Assembly: GCF_903819335.1 (NCBI RefSeq)
Contig: NZ_CAIJDE010000063.1
Coordinates: forward strand, 1-64,000
DNA: 64,000 nucleotides
Origin: Flavobacterium panici
Lineage (GTDB): Bacteria; Bacteroidota; Bacteroidia; Flavobacteriales; Flavobacteriaceae
Reading direction: 5' to 3'
The notes beneath the pieces are model-generated. The model was not told the origin of the DNA, did not search any database, and saw nothing but the letters and a program-made list of their open reading frames with translations. Positions within the stretch are counted from its first letter, which is position 1, and every line of letters starts with the position of its first letter. The translations under genes were made by a program, and so were the position numbers. This document shows positions 52,518-60,013 of this stretch, piece by piece.

Positions 52518-54905
52518 TTAATTTCCCGTTCTCTTTTTCTCATCCTGATTTCCAAAAGCGCGCTCTTTTATGTTGATTTTTTTGTTTCCAAAATTATAAA
52601 CCACAGAAAAACGAACGAACCTGTTACTCTCATTCTGGCTATAAACTTGTTTTACCCCATTTACAACCGAAGCAAAATCTTTTAAATAAGACGTATTAAA
52701 AATATCATTTGCCAAAAGCGCAATCTGCATTGTTTTATTAAACAAATCCTGTTTAAAACCAATATCAAAACTCGATACATATCCTACTTTATACAAACCA
52801 CTTTTAAAAGGCGAACTATAACTAAAATCAACTTGCAGTTTTGTTGTTTTGCCTAATACAAAAGTATTATTTGTCGAAAAATCAATTTGTAAACTATTTG
52901 ACGGAGTGGAATTAATATTCTTTATAAACTCTGTTTTTGCACCTAAAAAGTACAATGAATTTTCACTTGACCACCATTCTGCAAAATTCGCCGAATAACT
53001 TTCACCAATACCATAATTTATGTTTTTAAAATAATTCTCACGCGTTACAATTTGTGTATTTGTTTCGGGATTTGAAGTAAACAAAACTCCGTAACCATTT
53101 GTAATTACATTTACAAAAACACTTGTTCTTAAGACTTCTTTATAAGAATGAGCAAATTCAAAATTATCACTAAATGAAGGTCTCAAAAACGGATTCCCTT
53201 CAGAATAACTATTACTATTAATATAAACCTTAAACGGATTCAATAAGTCAAAACGAGGTCTGTTGATTCTTTTCCCATAATTTAAACTAAAAGTATTGTT
53301 TTCATTTTTCTTGTACGAAGCGTAAACTGTTGGAAATAATTTCAAATAATTATTGACTGTTTCCTGATTCATTGTTTCAGAAAATCCGTTTGTCTGTGTA
53401 TTTTCTAATCTTAAACCCATTTGAAAATTCCATTTTTCACCCATTTTCTTATCTCCGTTAATATAAACTGCCTGATTATTTTCAGTGTATTTAAATCGGT
53501 TTGATTGCGCTGGGTCTAATTCCGGAGTTCCGGTAATTGTATTATAATAAAGCACATCACTTATACTATTTGTAAAACTCATTTTAGCACCATAAGATAA
53601 ATTTAAAGCCTGAAGCGGATGTTCTATATCGGCCTTAAAACTCCAGTTGTCAATATCCTGATTTGAGATATTTCTTCCCGACTGATTTACATCTACAAAA
53701 GTCATATCCGGCGTATAATTATTAGCAATAAAACTTCTATCGAACTTTGAATTGTAATTGAAATAATCCACATCAAAAGATAACTTTCTATTCAAAGAAT
53801 CTAATTTAGTGATCAAATGCGCATTATAAGTTTGATTTCCAGAACCTTTATCTGTATAACTATTATTCAGTGTAACATTGTCTAATTGATTTTGAGTATT
53901 ATACTTTTCAATTCTAATATCCGATCCAAAATCTGGATTATTTCTGTCATTCAAAAACTGAAAACCAACAGTTGTACGTTCTGAAAAATCATAATCTAAA
54001 GCCAATTTTCCAGAAAGATTTTCATTTTTTACTTTCGTTTCACTTTTCATAACTGAAAGTCCGTCGGGAAAATACATTTCCAAAGATTCATCTGCATTTT
54101 TATAACCTGTTTTTCCATTAACGCTCGCAGAAAATCTAAATTTATTTTTGTTATAATAGAAATTATCTCTCAAAGTGTAAATTCCGTATTTATTCTGGTC
54201 GTAAGAAACAGTCGTTGTGTTTTTCCAGGAATCACGCATTCCTTTTTTCATAATAATATTGATTAATCCTCCAGCTCCTTCCGCTTCGTATTTTGCCGGC
54301 GGATTACTTATAATTTCAATATTTTTAATATCACTTGCCGAAATAGATTTCAAAAAATTATTCAATTCCTCACCTGCCAGTTCTATCATTCTTCCGTCAA
54401 TCATAACTCTGGAAGTTCCTTTTCCTAAAATCGTAATCACATCATTTTTTACCACAACTCCAGGCGCCGTATTAATAGCGTTTAAAGCATCTCCGCCAAC
54501 CGTTGTAACATTCTTTTCAGGATTATAAACCAATCGATCTGTTTTTTGTTCCACTGTTTTGTTTTTTGACTGAATAATAACTTCTACTAAATTAGTGGCG
54601 CTTTCTTTCAAAATAATTGTTCCTAAAACAGTATCCTTTTCAATTAAAATTTCTTTTTCATAATCTGTAAATCCCAAAAGATTGATTCCTATTTTATAAG
54701 ATCCTTTTTTAAGATTAAATTCAAAATTTCCATCTTGTTTCGTTGTCGTTCCATCAATAATTTTTCCTTCTGAATTTAAGATGGAAACATCTGCCCATTC
54801 TAATGAACTTGTTTCGCTTGTTATCTTTCCTTTCAATTTAAATGATGCTTGTGCTAAACAAAATAAAGGCAATAATAAAAAGATAAGGAGGTTTGCTTTT
54901 TTCAT
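52518..54905 (-). CDS. TonB-dependent outer-membrane receptor-like protein
   Basis: This 795-aa outer-membrane protein begins MKKANLLIFLLLPLFCLAQ, a signal peptide, followed by a carboxypeptidase-regulatory-like domain (about residues 20-105). A plug domain (VVKNDVITILGKGTSRVMID) and a long beta barrel of the OMP_b-brl_3 type come next. The C-terminus is a short charged tail after the last strands. It is not SusC-like, and no SusD partner lies next to it. I start at 54905, not at an upstream in-frame ATG at 54998 that lacks a signal. A membrane AraC regulator gene lies just upstream. Confidence 0.9.
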   Translation of the reverse strand: MKKANLLIFLLLPLFCLAQASFKLKGKITSETSSLEWADVSILNSEGKIIDGTTTKQDGNFEFNLKKGSYKIGINLLGFTDYEKEILIEKDTVLGTIILKESATNLVEVIIQSKNKTVEQKTDRLVYNPEKNVTTVGGDALNAINTAPGVVVKNDVITILGKGTSRVMIDGRMIELAGEELNNFLKSISASDIKNIEIISNPPAKYEAEGAGGLINIIMKKGMRDSWKNTTTVSYDQNKYGIYTLRDNFYYNKNKFRFSASVNGKTGYKNADESLEMYFPDGLSVMKSETKVKNENLSGKLALDYDFSERTTVGFQFLNDRNNPDFGSDIRIEKYNTQNQLDNVTLNNSYTDKGSGNQTYNAHLITKLDSLNRKLSFDVDYFNYNSKFDRSFIANNYTPDMTFVDVNQSGRNISNQDIDNWSFKADIEHPLQALNLSYGAKMSFTNSISDVLYYNTITGTPELDPAQSNRFKYTENNQAVYINGDKKMGEKWNFQMGLRLENTQTNGFSETMNQETVNNYLKLFPTVYASYKKNENNTFSLNYGKRINRPRFDLLNPFKVYINSNSYSEGNPFLRPSFSDNFEFAHSYKEVLRTSVFVNVITNGYGVLFTSNPETNTQIVTRENYFKNINYGIGESYSANFAEWWSSENSLYFLGAKTEFIKNINSTPSNSLQIDFSTNNTFVLGKTTKLQVDFSYSSPFKSGLYKVGYVSSFDIGFKQDLFNKTMQIALLANDIFNTSYLKDFASVVNGVKQVYSQNESNRFVRFSVVYNFGNKKINIKERAFGNQDEKKRTGN

Positions 54906-54985
54906 GATTTCTAAATTTTTAAACTTGTTTCGATTAATTTGAAGCAAAGTTGCCTTAGAAAATCTCCATACGCGACCGACAAAAA

Positions 54986-55026
54986 AAAGTCGAACCAATT
55001 TCTATTTAGGAAATTGGTTCGACTTT
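54986..55026 (-). terminator. Terminator after the AraC regulator gene
   Basis: A perfect 17-bp stem, AAAGTCGAACCAATTTC and its complement, encloses a 7-nt loop. On the minus strand it is followed by a T run. It makes readthrough from the regulator gene into the receptor gene unlikely. Confidence 0.85.
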
Positions 55027-55062
55027 ATTAAGCACGAAGTACGACTTTTTACAAACTACTTA

Positions 55063-56205
55063 TTATGAAGCGTTTCGGTAAGCTGTAGGTGTTAAATTAG
55101 TGTATTTTTTGAAAGAAGTATTAAACGAAGATTTAGAGTTAAAACCAACTTCATATAAAATTTCCAGAACGGTCAGCTGACTTTTAGACTGATCTTTTAG
55201 TATCTGCATGGCTTTTTGAATGCGATATTCATTCACAAAATCAAAAAAATGCTGATCCATTTGATGATTAATCAAAATTGATAAATCCCGAACCGGAATA
55301 TCAATTTGATTTGCCAATTCCTGAATGGTAAGCGACGGATCAAGAAAAGGTTCTTTCTCTGTCATATATTGTTTCAAAGTTGTTATTTGATTGTTAATCA
55401 AATCGTTTTGAGCATTTACTAATTCTGGTTTTTCTTCAACTTCCGGCAGAATGTCTTTTGTAAGTTTCAGCTTCGAATTAACTCCTCTAAAAAGCTCAGG
55501 ATGATTTAAAGCTTTCATTATAAACCAACAAGTGATAAATAAAGCAATGGTTCCCACAAGAACATTTGCCCACAGAAATATTTCACTAAAACCACTGTAA
55601 CGCAATAAATTTTTTAATGCCACAATAATATGTGCCGTTAGAAATACGCATGTAATTTGAAAAAGCCATTTATAAGTTGCTGTGCTTGCATTTGCATAAT
55701 TTTCTAAATAGATTTCTCTGTACTTTTTTACAATCAAAAATACAGATACAATATAAAATACATATTGACATTCTACTAAAATCTGGATAAAGTAAATCTC
55801 CGGCATTAAATTAAGTCCCGAAGCGAAAGTATCTTTGTCTACATCTACACTTAGATAAATTCTCGGAATAAAAACTAAATTGACAATTACAAAAGGCAGT
55901 AAATGAACTAAATGTTTCCATTTTAACCTAAAATCTGAATAACAGACAGCCAACACAAAAAGATAAAACAAAGGCATTTCAAACAAACAGGTTGTCGATC
56001 TAAAAATCTCAAAATTTAGTTCTCTGCGAGTAGTCGTCTCAATAAAAAAGCCACTAAGATCTACCGCAGAAAAAATAAAAAACCAGGCAAATAAGCGATT
56101 AGCCAATTTATTCTCTGTTTTGACCGTAAATAAAAAAAAGGCGAGCAGTAAAGACACAAAAACCGAGATTCTGCCAATCCCTTGTAATAAATCTAATTTA
56201 TCCAT
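55063..56205 (-). CDS. AraC-family regulator with an N-terminal membrane domain
   Basis: This 380-aa protein has about seven hydrophobic helices (residues 10-230) and a C-terminal AraC double helix-turn-helix (about residues 280-378, ending LEILYEVGFNSKSSFNTSFK then KYTNLTPTAYR). The membrane part probably senses a signal, and the DNA-binding part faces the cytoplasm. It lies just upstream of the TonB-dependent protein gene, a plausible target. A TATATTTG -7 box lies at 56231-56224 on the minus strand. Confidence 0.92.
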   Translation of the reverse strand: MDKLDLLQGIGRISVFVSLLLAFFLFTVKTENKLANRLFAWFFIFSAVDLSGFFIETTTRRELNFEIFRSTTCLFEMPLFYLFVLAVCYSDFRLKWKHLVHLLPFVIVNLVFIPRIYLSVDVDKDTFASGLNLMPEIYFIQILVECQYVFYIVSVFLIVKKYREIYLENYANASTATYKWLFQITCVFLTAHIIVALKNLLRYSGFSEIFLWANVLVGTIALFITCWFIMKALNHPELFRGVNSKLKLTKDILPEVEEKPELVNAQNDLINNQITTLKQYMTEKEPFLDPSLTIQELANQIDIPVRDLSILINHQMDQHFFDFVNEYRIQKAMQILKDQSKSQLTVLEILYEVGFNSKSSFNTSFKKYTNLTPTAYRNAS

Positions 56206-56353
56206 TTAACTTTCATTATTTAACAAATATAATATTTTAGTTCTTTTAACAAGATTTATAAAGTGGTTTGATCTAAAAGAAAATCACCTGAAAAAGTTTT
56301 TAAAACTTAGCGACTTTGCTTTCTAGTTTTTCCCTATTTGCCATAAAAAAGTT

Positions 56354-56361
56354 TAATTTTG
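56354..56361 (+). promoter_or_regulatory. -7 box upstream of murQ
   Basis: TAATTTTG fits TAnnTTTG. A GGAGG follows at 56361-56365 but is about 19 bp from the ATG, too far for an ordinary Shine-Dalgarno site. Confidence 0.45.
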
Positions 56362-56384
56362 GAGGATAACTATTTCGACAAAAA

Positions 56385-57197
56385 ATGACCTTTACAAAAA
56401 CAACCGAACAATCTTCAAAATACGAACATTTAGAGAAAATGTCAGTTCACGAACTGCTGACAAATATTAATAACGAAGACAAAACTGTTCCTAATGCTGT
56501 AGAAAAAGCAATACCGCAAATTGAAGCTTTAGTAGCTCAAGTTGTTGCTAAACTAAAATTAGGAGGTAAAATATTTTATATTGGTGCAGGAACATCTGGA
56601 CGTTTAGGCGTTGTTGATGCTTCAGAATGTCCTCCTACTTTTGGAGTTCCGTTTGATTTAGTTAACGGAATTATTGCCGGCGGCGACACTGCAATTCGCC
56701 GTGCCGTAGAAAATGCCGAAGACAACGCAACACAAGCCTGGATTGATTTACAAGCTCATAATATTGGTACAAATGATGTCGTAATAGGAATTGCAGCTTC
56801 TGGAACTACTCCGTATGTAATTGGCGGTTTAGAAACTTGTAATCAAAATAATATTTTAACGGGCTGTATTACCAATAATGCGGGAAGTCCGTTAGCGCTT
56901 ACAGCAAAATTCCCCGTTGAAGTTGTAGTTGGGCCAGAATTTGTTACCGGAAGTTCGAGAATGAAAGCCGGAACTGCTCAGAAATTGGTTTTAAACATGA
57001 TTTCGACCGCAGCGATGATTCAGCTTGGAAAAGTAAAGGGAAACAAAATGGTCGATATGCAGTTGAGTAACATTAAGCTGGTTGATCGAGGCGTAAAAAT
57101 GATTATGGGTGAAATTCCGGTTTCGTATGAAGAGGCTTCTGAATTATTGAAAAAGTATGGCAGCGTGAGGAATGCTGTTGATAATTATAATAAGTAA
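56385..57197 (+). CDS. murQ: N-acetylmuramic acid 6-phosphate etherase
   Basis: MurQ removes lactate from MurNAc-6-phosphate to give GlcNAc-6-phosphate during cell-wall recycling. The 270-aa SIS-domain protein has FYIGAGTSGRLGVVDASECP with an active-site Glu, the GGDTAIRRAVENAED segment and FVTGSSRMKAGTAQKLVLNM. It is slightly shorter than E. coli MurQ, lacking the C-terminal extension. No MurNAc kinase gene is adjacent. Confidence 0.96.
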   Translation: MTFTKTTEQSSKYEHLEKMSVHELLTNINNEDKTVPNAVEKAIPQIEALVAQVVAKLKLGGKIFYIGAGTSGRLGVVDASECPPTFGVPFDLVNGIIAGGDTAIRRAVENAEDNATQAWIDLQAHNIGTNDVVIGIAASGTTPYVIGGLETCNQNNILTGCITNNAGSPLALTAKFPVEVVVGPEFVTGSSRMKAGTAQKLVLNMISTAAMIQLGKVKGNKMVDMQLSNIKLVDRGVKMIMGEIPVSYEEASELLKKYGSVRNAVDNYNK

Positions 57198-57214
57198 AGG
57201 TTTTCTGCTCCAGT

Positions 57215-57316
57215 TTGTCATTTCGAGGAACGAGAAATCGCACTCGTAAATCGACAAAGATTGGAGATATAGATTACGGAGTTTCTTGTGCGATTTCTCG
57301 TTCCTCGAAATGACAA
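57215..57316. repeat. 102-bp element with perfect 29-bp inverted repeats
   Basis: Arms 57215-57243 and 57288-57316 (TTGTCATTTCGAGGAACGAG at the left outer end) are perfect complements around 44 bp. The form is that of a small MITE or a REP-type element. It lies between murQ and the DUF6095 gene and can be read as coding in frame with the latter, so it creates a false longer start. Confidence 0.85.
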
Positions 57317-57368
57317 GATTGCGATGAACCTGAAACCTAAAACAAAAAAAAGACTTGAAACAAAACAA

Positions 57369-57590
57369 ATGAGTACAAACAAACAATTATTAGGAAAAGG
57401 AATTAAGTATTTAACAGGCGCTCTGCCTTTGATGTTTCTTGGACCATCATTGATTTATAATGCATTTATGAATCAGCATACTAATTGGCATTATTTAGTT
57501 CTCGGAATTGGAATTGTAGCTTGTTTGAGTTCTATGCTTTTGATTTTTTTAGGACTGAGAATCATTATGAAAGCTTTGTTTAATGACTAA
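57369..57590 (+). CDS. DUF6095 family small membrane protein
   Basis: This 73-aa protein (MSTNKQLLGKGIKYLTGALP at its start) has two membrane helices around residues 16-32 and 43-66. I recognise it as the flavobacterial DUF6095 family of unknown function. I start at ATG 57369; ATGs at 57324 and 57288 would extend it, the latter into the inverted repeat. A strong terminator follows. Confidence 0.75.
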   Translation: MSTNKQLLGKGIKYLTGALPLMFLGPSLIYNAFMNQHTNWHYLVLGIGIVACLSSMLLIFLGLRIIMKALFND

Positions 57591-57604
57591 AAAATCGTCT
57601 AAAT

Positions 57605-57637
57605 AAACCCGACAGGTTTTAAAAACCTGTCGGGTTT
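57605..57637 (+). terminator. Terminator after the DUF6095 gene
   Basis: A perfect 16-bp stem, AAACCCGACAGGTTTT and its complement, encloses a 1-nt loop (or a shorter stem with a larger loop). It is 15 bp after the stop. Confidence 0.85.
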
Positions 57638-57674
57638 GATCATCTCTACAATTCAAATTCTTATCTAAAACGCA

Positions 57675-58247
57675 ATGGAAGAAATAATCCACATTCAAAA
57701 AACATTCGAGAAAGTTATTTATATCGATAAAAAAATAAACAATCGGGAGTTTGAGGATTGTGTTTTTAAAAACTGTGATTTTTCGAACAGCAATTTTAAT
57801 TCTAATAGTTTTTTAGACTGCGAATTTATTGATTGCAATCTCTCCATGACAAGTTTGGCGGGAACGAGTTTGAAAAATGTAACTTTCAAAAACTGTAAAC
57901 TTCTTGGAATCGCTTTCCACGAATGTGATGATTTTTTATTTCAGGTTCATTTTGAAGAATGTACGCTGGATTATGCTATATTTTCAAACAAAAAAATGCC
58001 GAAAACTAAGTTTATAAATTCTTCTCTTCGTGAAGTAACTTTTGTTGGAACAAATCTAACAAGCTCTGTTTTTGATGATTGTAATTTAGATGGTGCCATT
58101 TTTAATGAAACACAATTAGCTGCGGTCGATTTTAGAACAGCCTACAATTATAAAATCGATCCTGAGTTTAACGCGATGCGAAAAGCACAATTTTCGACTC
58201 AGGGAATTGTCGGTCTTTTAGATAAATATGATATTAAAATTGTATAA
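57675..58247 (+). CDS. Pentapeptide-repeat protein
   Basis: This 190-aa protein consists mainly of pentapeptide repeats A(D/N)LXX-type (FKNCDFSNSNFNSNSFLDCE, then LAGTSLKNVTFKNC), which fold as a right-handed beta helix. Such proteins can mimic DNA and protect gyrase, but most have no known role. The C-terminus (FSTQGIVGLLDKYDIKIV) is typical of the group. It is transcribed between terminators. Confidence 0.88.
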   Translation: MEEIIHIQKTFEKVIYIDKKINNREFEDCVFKNCDFSNSNFNSNSFLDCEFIDCNLSMTSLAGTSLKNVTFKNCKLLGIAFHECDDFLFQVHFEECTLDYAIFSNKKMPKTKFINSSLREVTFVGTNLTSSVFDDCNLDGAIFNETQLAAVDFRTAYNYKIDPEFNAMRKAQFSTQGIVGLLDKYDIKIV

Positions 58248-58254
58248 TTTTTTC

Positions 58255-58326
58255 GCCACTAATTTCACGAATTTCCTCGAATTTTTCATAGAAAATGCTT
58301 AAGTTTTAATTCGTGAAATTCGTGGC
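58255..58326. terminator. Long hairpin after the pentapeptide-repeat gene
   Basis: GCCACTAATTTCACGAATT (58255-58273) pairs with 58308-58326 with one mismatch over 19 bp and is followed by AAAAAA. It may be a terminator or a dispersed hairpin element. Confidence 0.65.
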
Positions 58327-58349
58327 AAAAAACCAAATAATTCCAGCTT

Positions 58350-58925
58350 ATGAAAACTGATGAATCTTACATAGAAAGTGTTAAAAAGCAATTTTTATAT
58401 TATAAAATGCTTGGCGAAAAAGCAATTGAGCAATTAGAGCCCGAACAGCTTTTTGTTTCTGTTAATGAAGACACCAACAGTATCGCAACAATTATAAAAC
58501 ATATTTCTGGTAATATGCTTTCTCGCTGGACAGATTTTTTAACGTCTGATGGTGAAAAAGAATGGAGAAATCGTGACTCTGAATTTGAAAATGATTTACA
58601 GTCTAAAGAAGAAGTTCTGGAAATTTGGAGCAAAGGCTGGGATTGTTTAGAAAATGCTTTGAATAGTTTAAAACCAGAACAGCTTTCAGACATTATTTAT
58701 ATTAGAAACGAAGGTCACACCGTTATTGAGGCCATAAATCGACAACTGGCACATTATCCTTATCATGTTGGGCAGATTGTTTTTTATGCCAAACAATTAA
58801 AAAAGAGTTCTTGGGAAAGCTTATCAATTCCGAAGAATAAATCAGGAAATTATAATGCCGAAAAATTTGCCAAAGAAAAAGAAATCAAGAACTTTACTGA
58901 TGATGAATTAAAAAAGTTACAATAA
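58350..58925 (+). CDS. DUF1572/DinB-like protein
   Basis: This 191-aa helical protein has IATIIKHISGNMLSRWTDFL near residue 45 and INRQLAHYPYHVGQIVFYAK near residue 130, the conserved histidines of the DinB-like four-helix bundle (DUF1572). These histidines bind a metal and the family may bind thiols. The function is unknown. A small hypothetical gene follows after 53 bp. Confidence 0.87.
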   Translation: MKTDESYIESVKKQFLYYKMLGEKAIEQLEPEQLFVSVNEDTNSIATIIKHISGNMLSRWTDFLTSDGEKEWRNRDSEFENDLQSKEEVLEIWSKGWDCLENALNSLKPEQLSDIIYIRNEGHTVIEAINRQLAHYPYHVGQIVFYAKQLKKSSWESLSIPKNKSGNYNAEKFAKEKEIKNFTDDELKKLQ

Positions 58926-58978
58926 TTAATTCTGTTTATTTACTTAAAATTATCATTATACTCATTTTAGACAAGAAT

Positions 58979-59413
58979 ATGAAAAATAAAAACGACGAAA
59001 CACATCGTTTTTTACCAAGTGGAGAATGGGAAGGATTTTATTGTTATAATAATTCCAGAAAACATCATAAAATATTGATACAATTGCACTTTGACAATTC
59101 TATAGTTTCAGGTTTCGAAGTTGATATTATAAACTCTTATAGATGGAATGGTTTTTATGATACTGAACATTCTAAAATTAGTATGATTAAAACATATCCA
59201 ACAGATACTCTTGAAGAATACAAAGGAGAAATTAGCAAAAAAGGCATTCGGGGAATTTGGGAACAATTGGTTGATATAAGTGCCTTTGAAGAATCTAAAC
59301 CAAAACTTTTTAAACAACTAAAAGGAATGAGCCAAGGAAAATTCCATATTTGGCCCAAAACATCAAAAAACAAATCTAAAACTGAAGTAAAAAAATCTAA
59401 AATTAAATCTTAA
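58979..59413 (+). CDS. Hypothetical protein
   Basis: This 144-aa soluble protein has an N-terminal LPSGEWEGFYCYN and a beta-rich middle ending GIRGIWEQL. The C-terminus is Lys/Ser-rich. The pattern resembles small lipocalin-like or CdiI-like domains, but I do not recognise a family. It is in line with the DinB-like gene and the small lipoprotein gene. Confidence 0.6.
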   Translation: MKNKNDETHRFLPSGEWEGFYCYNNSRKHHKILIQLHFDNSIVSGFEVDIINSYRWNGFYDTEHSKISMIKTYPTDTLEEYKGEISKKGIRGIWEQLVDISAFEESKPKLFKQLKGMSQGKFHIWPKTSKNKSKTEVKKSKIKS

Positions 59414-59458
59414 ATATGATTTATATAAATCAGTTTTTATAAAAGTAACTTATTTAAA

Positions 59459-59830
59459 ATGAAAAAAATACTATTCTTATTTCCGATACTGGCTTTCGTA
59501 TCATGTTATAACGCTGAACACAATTGTAAAGATTTTAAAACCGGAAAATTCAAATTTGAGTTTGAAGTAAACGGTGTTAAAAAAACTACTTTTTTTGAGC
59601 GTAAAGACAGCATCGAAATTGAAACTTTTGACGGAAAAACAGATACCGCTACAATACGCTGGGTGAGCGACTGCGAATATGTTTTACAAAAGAAACATCC
59701 AAAAAATATGGCCGAGGAAAAGGCAATCAGTATGAAGATTTTAACGACTGCAAAAGATTCTTATACGTTTGAATTTGGAATGGTAGGTTCTGAAGAAAAA
59801 CAACGTGGAAAGGTTTTCAAAGTTGAATAA
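59459..59830 (+). CDS. Small lipoprotein, unknown
   Basis: This 123-aa protein begins MKKILFLFPILAFVSC, a lipoprotein signal. Two more cysteines (HNCKDF and SDCEYV) flank beta strands in a small barrel-like domain with GKFKFEFEVNG. I have seen similar flavobacterial proteins misnamed DNA topoisomerase IV; nothing here supports that name. A short terminator follows. Confidence 0.75.
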   Translation: MKKILFLFPILAFVSCYNAEHNCKDFKTGKFKFEFEVNGVKKTTFFERKDSIEIETFDGKTDTATIRWVSDCEYVLQKKHPKNMAEEKAISMKILTTAKDSYTFEFGMVGSEEKQRGKVFKVE

Positions 59831-59837
59831 TAAAATT

Positions 59838-59862
59838 AAAGTCCCATTTGGGGCTTTTTTTT
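59838..59862 (+). terminator. Terminator after the small lipoprotein gene
   Basis: AAAGTCCC and GGGGCTTT form an 8-bp stem with one G-U pair, followed by a run of T. It lies 8 bp after the stop. Confidence 0.75.
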
Positions 59863-59957
59863 ATGCCGCTAAGGCACTAAGACGCAAAGTTTTTATTCTA
59901 TTATGCAAAAAACTTTGTCCCTCTGCATCTTTGTCTCTTTGTAACTCAAAAACTAAA
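59863..59957. repeat. CTTTGT-type dispersed repeat
   Basis: Units such as GCTAAGGCACTAAGACGCAAAG and, further on, CTTTGTCCC and CTTTGTCTCTTTGTAACTC run between the lipoprotein and the cNMP/CBS gene. The family is the same as at 35709, 41832 and 49540. Confidence 0.65.
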
Positions 59958-60013
59958 GGTGTTTCTTTTACATTTCTATTTTAAATAGTATTTTAGAACT
60001 CTAATCTAACCAA

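Noticed and set aside
54217..54528. Plus-strand frame of 103 codons
   Set aside because: It is antisense to the plug domain of the TonB-dependent protein and looks like a chance frame.
59459..59830. DNA topoisomerase IV, a label I recall for similar short proteins
   Set aside because: The 123-aa product is a lipoprotein with no topoisomerase motif; the real topoisomerase A subunit is at 63404.
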